Shown: one piece after another, positions 33,782 through 36,700 of the stretch | Position numbering within the stretch: position 1 is the first letter of the stretch | Layout of the letters: each line of letters opens with the position of its first letter | Assembly: GCA_008932935.1 (NCBI GenBank) | Contig: WBXD01000007.1 | Location: 1 to 36,700 of the forward strand | DNA: 36,700 nt | DNA from: Verrucomicrobiota bacterium | Lineage (GTDB): Bacteria; Verrucomicrobiota; Verrucomicrobiia; Verrucomicrobiales; Akkermansiaceae | Direction of reading: 5' to 3' | Notes under the pieces: generated by a model | The model's database searches: none | What the model saw: the letters and a program-made list of their open reading frames with translations, nothing else | What the model was told of the DNA's origin: nothing | Made by a program: the position numbers and the translations under genes

Positions 33782-35059
33782 ATGAAACTCACCAAGATGC
33801 TCACCCGCATGCCCTGCGGTACCACCGCTGTCTTGGGCTGGTGCCTTGCTATTGCATTGTCACTCCTCGCAGGCACAGTCGAGGCTGGTGCAAAGCCATC
33901 TGCGCCTAGCGCCAAATCTGAGTTTGAATATGACGGGGACTTCCTGCGCAACCTCGCAGGCGGCTTGCAACAGGGCAATGCGTATAATGGTTACCTCAAG
34001 CTTGGCGAAACACTCGCCTGCGGCAATTGGGAGGACCCTGCCGACTCTAGCAATCCAAGACGCGAGTTCGCCCTCCACGCGAGCGTGATCTATCCTCATG
34101 GTGAAAACTTGTCACGGGACAAGGTCGGCGATCTCAACGGCGTGAGCAATTATTATGCCAACACCGGCCTGCGACTCTTCTCATTCTGGGCGGAGAAGAA
34201 CTTCTTCACCAGCCGCGTGTCGCTCCGCGTGGGACTCTGGGCTTTGGACAAAGGCAGTGGTTTTTGGCAGTCCGAGGGCGCCGGACATTTCCTCAACGGC
34301 GGCTTCGGCACGTTTCCCGTGCTGAGTAATGGTTTGGTGACCGCGGCCTATCCCGTCTCCGCCCCATGCATACGGCTTGAGTGGCAGCCAGTCGAGGCGC
34401 TGCCACTCACTCTGCGCACAGCCATCTGCAGCGGAGACGTCGGTACTCCCGCGGATAATCGCCACAATACCCAATGGCATCTGCGCAGCAGCGATGGCGT
34501 CGCGGCTTTTGCTGAGGCGGAATACAAGGCAAAATCCGCCGATGGCAGCCTGCTTGGCACCTACAAGACGGGCGGATTCTTCGATTCGAAGTGGTTCGAC
34601 GACTTGAGTGGCGGCCACCAGCACCACGGCAACTGTGGACTCTACGCCATCGCCGACGAGGATGTCCGCTCAATGATCACCAGCGCCCCACAGGAATTGG
34701 CCGTCTTCGCCAAATTCGCGCTCGCTCCGCAAGATCGCAATTTCGTGACTTTCGATACCGAGGCTGGCATGAGCTACACGGGACTCATGGCAAAGGCCGC
34801 GGGGCGGGAAGACGTGCTGGCGCTGGGAGTAAGTCACTCCACGATCAGTGACAGCGCGCGGGATGGCGTTGGCAATGCGTTTCCATCTCATTACGAGACT
34901 GTACTCGAGCTTACCTACCAATCGCACCTCCCAATGCTGGAACGCAACGCCGTCTCCGTGCTGATGCAACCCGACCTCCAATATATCATCCATCCCGGCG
35001 CAGTGAACAGAACACCCAATGCGCTGGTCGGCGGAGTCCGTTTAACGGTTAGATTCTAA
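33782..35059 (+). CDS. OprB-family carbohydrate-selective porin-like outer-membrane protein
   Basis: 425 aa with signal peptide; ends VLMQPDLQYIIHPGAVNRTPNALVGGVRLTVRF, a typical OprB-like C-terminus with terminal F; internal beta-strand-like amphipathic pattern. Confidence 0.8.
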   Translation: MKLTKMLTRMPCGTTAVLGWCLAIALSLLAGTVEAGAKPSAPSAKSEFEYDGDFLRNLAGGLQQGNAYNGYLKLGETLACGNWEDPADSSNPRREFALHASVIYPHGENLSRDKVGDLNGVSNYYANTGLRLFSFWAEKNFFTSRVSLRVGLWALDKGSGFWQSEGAGHFLNGGFGTFPVLSNGLVTAAYPVSAPCIRLEWQPVEALPLTLRTAICSGDVGTPADNRHNTQWHLRSSDGVAAFAEAEYKAKSADGSLLGTYKTGGFFDSKWFDDLSGGHQHHGNCGLYAIADEDVRSMITSAPQELAVFAKFALAPQDRNFVTFDTEAGMSYTGLMAKAAGREDVLALGVSHSTISDSARDGVGNAFPSHYETVLELTYQSHLPMLERNAVSVLMQPDLQYIIHPGAVNRTPNALVGGVRLTVRF

Positions 35060-35130
35060 ACTCAGAATCGGGCTTTCAGGACTCTAGATTCTCGATTTCA
35101 AACAAAGGTTATAGCAATCACCTATATCCC

Positions 35131-35322
35131 GTCCACACCGCTGCCTACGCGCAACACCGCGAGGCCCTCGCGCAGGCGAGTGAGCAACGCCAGTCACTGG
35201 CGGCCTCGCAAACCGCGATGTTGCTGAAGTGAATGCATCAGAACACCGCGCTGACTGAAGCTACACGCTGCTTGAGCGAGCCGATGGAATCACTCACCGA
35301 GGACGTTTACTGCCGGTTCTGA
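35131..35322 (+). pseudogene. Possible gene remnant: in-frame coding-like segment interrupted by one TGA
   Basis: One frame reads VHTAAYAQHREALAQASEQRQSLAASQTAMLLK*MHQNTALTEATRCLSEPMESLTEDVYCRF*. Helical, cytoplasmic-tail-like composition on both sides of the TGA at 35230-35232; no plausible upstream start. Confidence 0.3.
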
Positions 35323-35391
35323 GGTGGCGTGCCTCTGGTGGAGTGAGGAAAGAATTGCCACGGGCGGGTGGCTCGGGCTAGGGTCCCGCCG

Positions 35392-36687
35392 ATGTTAAAC
35401 CGGTTTTACAGCGACTTTGATGTGGAACGCCGTGCGGCGACGGGGGCTGCCGAGGATTACCGAACTCCGTTTCAGACGGATCGGGACCGGGTGTTGCACA
35501 CGCCGACGTTTCGCCGCTTGCAGAACAAGACGCAGGTGTTTTGGAGCGGCGAGTACGATTTTTACCGGACCCGGCTGACCCATTCGCTGGAGGTGGCGCA
35601 AATTGGCAAGTCCATTGCCTATTGGCTCAAGACGCGGCCAGGCGGATTGTTAGATGATGGGTTTTTCATCGATCCGGATTTGATCGAGGCGGTGTGTTTG
35701 TCGCATGATTTGGGGCATCCGCCATTTGGCCATGCGGGGGAGCGCAGTCTCAACCATTTGCTGTGCGGGCACGGCGGATTCGAGGGCAATGCGCAGACAT
35801 TGCGCTTGCTCACCGAGCGGATTTACTCGGGGCGGCGCATCGGCATGGATCCCACCCGGGCGTTTCTCGATGGCGTGCTCAAGTACAAGTCGCTGTGGAG
35901 CGATCTCACCTCCGCCGCTGCCGGCAGCCCGCCGCAGAACCACTTCCTGTACGACGATCAGGCCGGCCATCTCGCTTGGGCCATGGATGGGCGCGAGTTT
36001 CCTCAGCAATCTACGCCGGGCCCGGCGCGCGATGCGTTGAAATCGATCGAGTGCCAGGTGATGGATTGGGCGGACGACACCGCTTATTCGCTCAACGATC
36101 TCTCCGACAGCGTGCGCGCCGGGTTTCTCAGCATCGAGAACATCGAGGCTTGGGCGGAACGCCACGGCGAACCACGCGGCGAGGGCTCTGCGCTCGGCGA
36201 CCTGATGCGCGCGATCCGCCAGCGCCGGGTCGATCCGTTCGTCGGCAAACGCATCGGCCGCTACATTCAGGCCGCGGCCTTGCAGCCAGATACCAATTTC
36301 CTCAGCGACCTGACGCATCGCTACGGCTTCCGTCTGGTGGTCGATGAGGAAGTGCGGGCGGAGAGTGCACTGTTCAAGCGCTTAGCCTTTGATGTGGTGT
36401 TTCTCTCGCCGCAATTGAAACAACTCGAGTACAAGGGTAGCCGGATGTTGCGCCATCTGTGGGAAGTACTGAGCGAACGCTACATCGAGCTAGGCAGCAT
36501 CGACGGGCAGGACTTCCAATTGTTGCCCGCCGATGTGGCTGCGGAAATTGCCGCAGCTCCCGATGCAGCGGGGCGGGCCCGGCTGGTGTGTGATGTTCTC
36601 GCGGGCATGACCGATGGCTACGCCGCACGCACCTACAAGCGCTTGTTTGTGCCGGATTTTGGTTCCATCGGCGACTTGGTGGGATGA
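35392..36687 (+). CDS. dgt: Deoxyguanosinetriphosphate triphosphohydrolase (dGTPase) family HD protein
   Basis: ORF listed from 35368; ATG at 35392 gives MLNRFYSDFDVERR. RTPFQTDRDRVLHTPTFRRLQNKTQVF, TRLTHSLEVAQIG and the HD motif CLSHDLGHPPFGHAGE. Confidence 0.92.
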   Translation: MLNRFYSDFDVERRAATGAAEDYRTPFQTDRDRVLHTPTFRRLQNKTQVFWSGEYDFYRTRLTHSLEVAQIGKSIAYWLKTRPGGLLDDGFFIDPDLIEAVCLSHDLGHPPFGHAGERSLNHLLCGHGGFEGNAQTLRLLTERIYSGRRIGMDPTRAFLDGVLKYKSLWSDLTSAAAGSPPQNHFLYDDQAGHLAWAMDGREFPQQSTPGPARDALKSIECQVMDWADDTAYSLNDLSDSVRAGFLSIENIEAWAERHGEPRGEGSALGDLMRAIRQRRVDPFVGKRIGRYIQAAALQPDTNFLSDLTHRYGFRLVVDEEVRAESALFKRLAFDVVFLSPQLKQLEYKGSRMLRHLWEVLSERYIELGSIDGQDFQLLPADVAAEIAAAPDAAGRARLVCDVLAGMTDGYAARTYKRLFVPDFGSIGDLVG

Positions 36688-36700
36688 TGACGGGCATTGA

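Noticed and set aside
33340-33978. 212-aa minus-strand ORF spanning the hydrolase/porin intergenic region
   Set aside because: Overlaps the 3' end of the hydrolase and the 5' end of the porin on the opposite strand; no recognisable motif.

Overview
The 36.7 kb window is GC-rich and gene-dense, with no tRNA, rRNA, CRISPR array or transposase recognised. The style is Verrucomicrobiota-like (inferred from the autotransporter-associated repeat, the YDG domains and the C-terminal 'DKDGIPNGVEYFMG' motif; not proven). The minus-strand half (1-11.9 kb) carries a 3'-truncated smc, a small membrane protein, a ManA-type phosphomannose isomerase, a tripartite RND efflux operon (permease, adaptor, TolC-like) and a GT1-like glycosyltransferase. 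The plus-strand half starts with a secreted TPR protein that resembles the eukaryotic RMDN (regulator of microtubule dynamics) family. A tight three-gene operon follows: a single-module, fully reducing type I PKS (KS-AT-DH-cMT-ER-KR-ACP, 2561 aa, no thioesterase), a stand-alone condensation-domain protein and a membrane fatty-acid desaturase. It is closed by a strong intrinsic terminator. Next is a large secreted repeat protein in which a YDG domain appears split by two tandem ~215-aa repeats. A five-gene operon follows (LolD/MacB-like ATPase, FtsX/MacB-like permease, LolA-like protein, putative SAM methyltransferase, lipoprotein alpha/beta-hydrolase). The window ends with an OprB-like porin, a possible gene remnant and a dGTPase-family HD hydrolase. 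The best candidate for an undescribed system is the PKS/condensation/desaturase operon next to the Lol-like export operon, possibly making and exporting a polyketide-derived envelope lipid. That link is inference.
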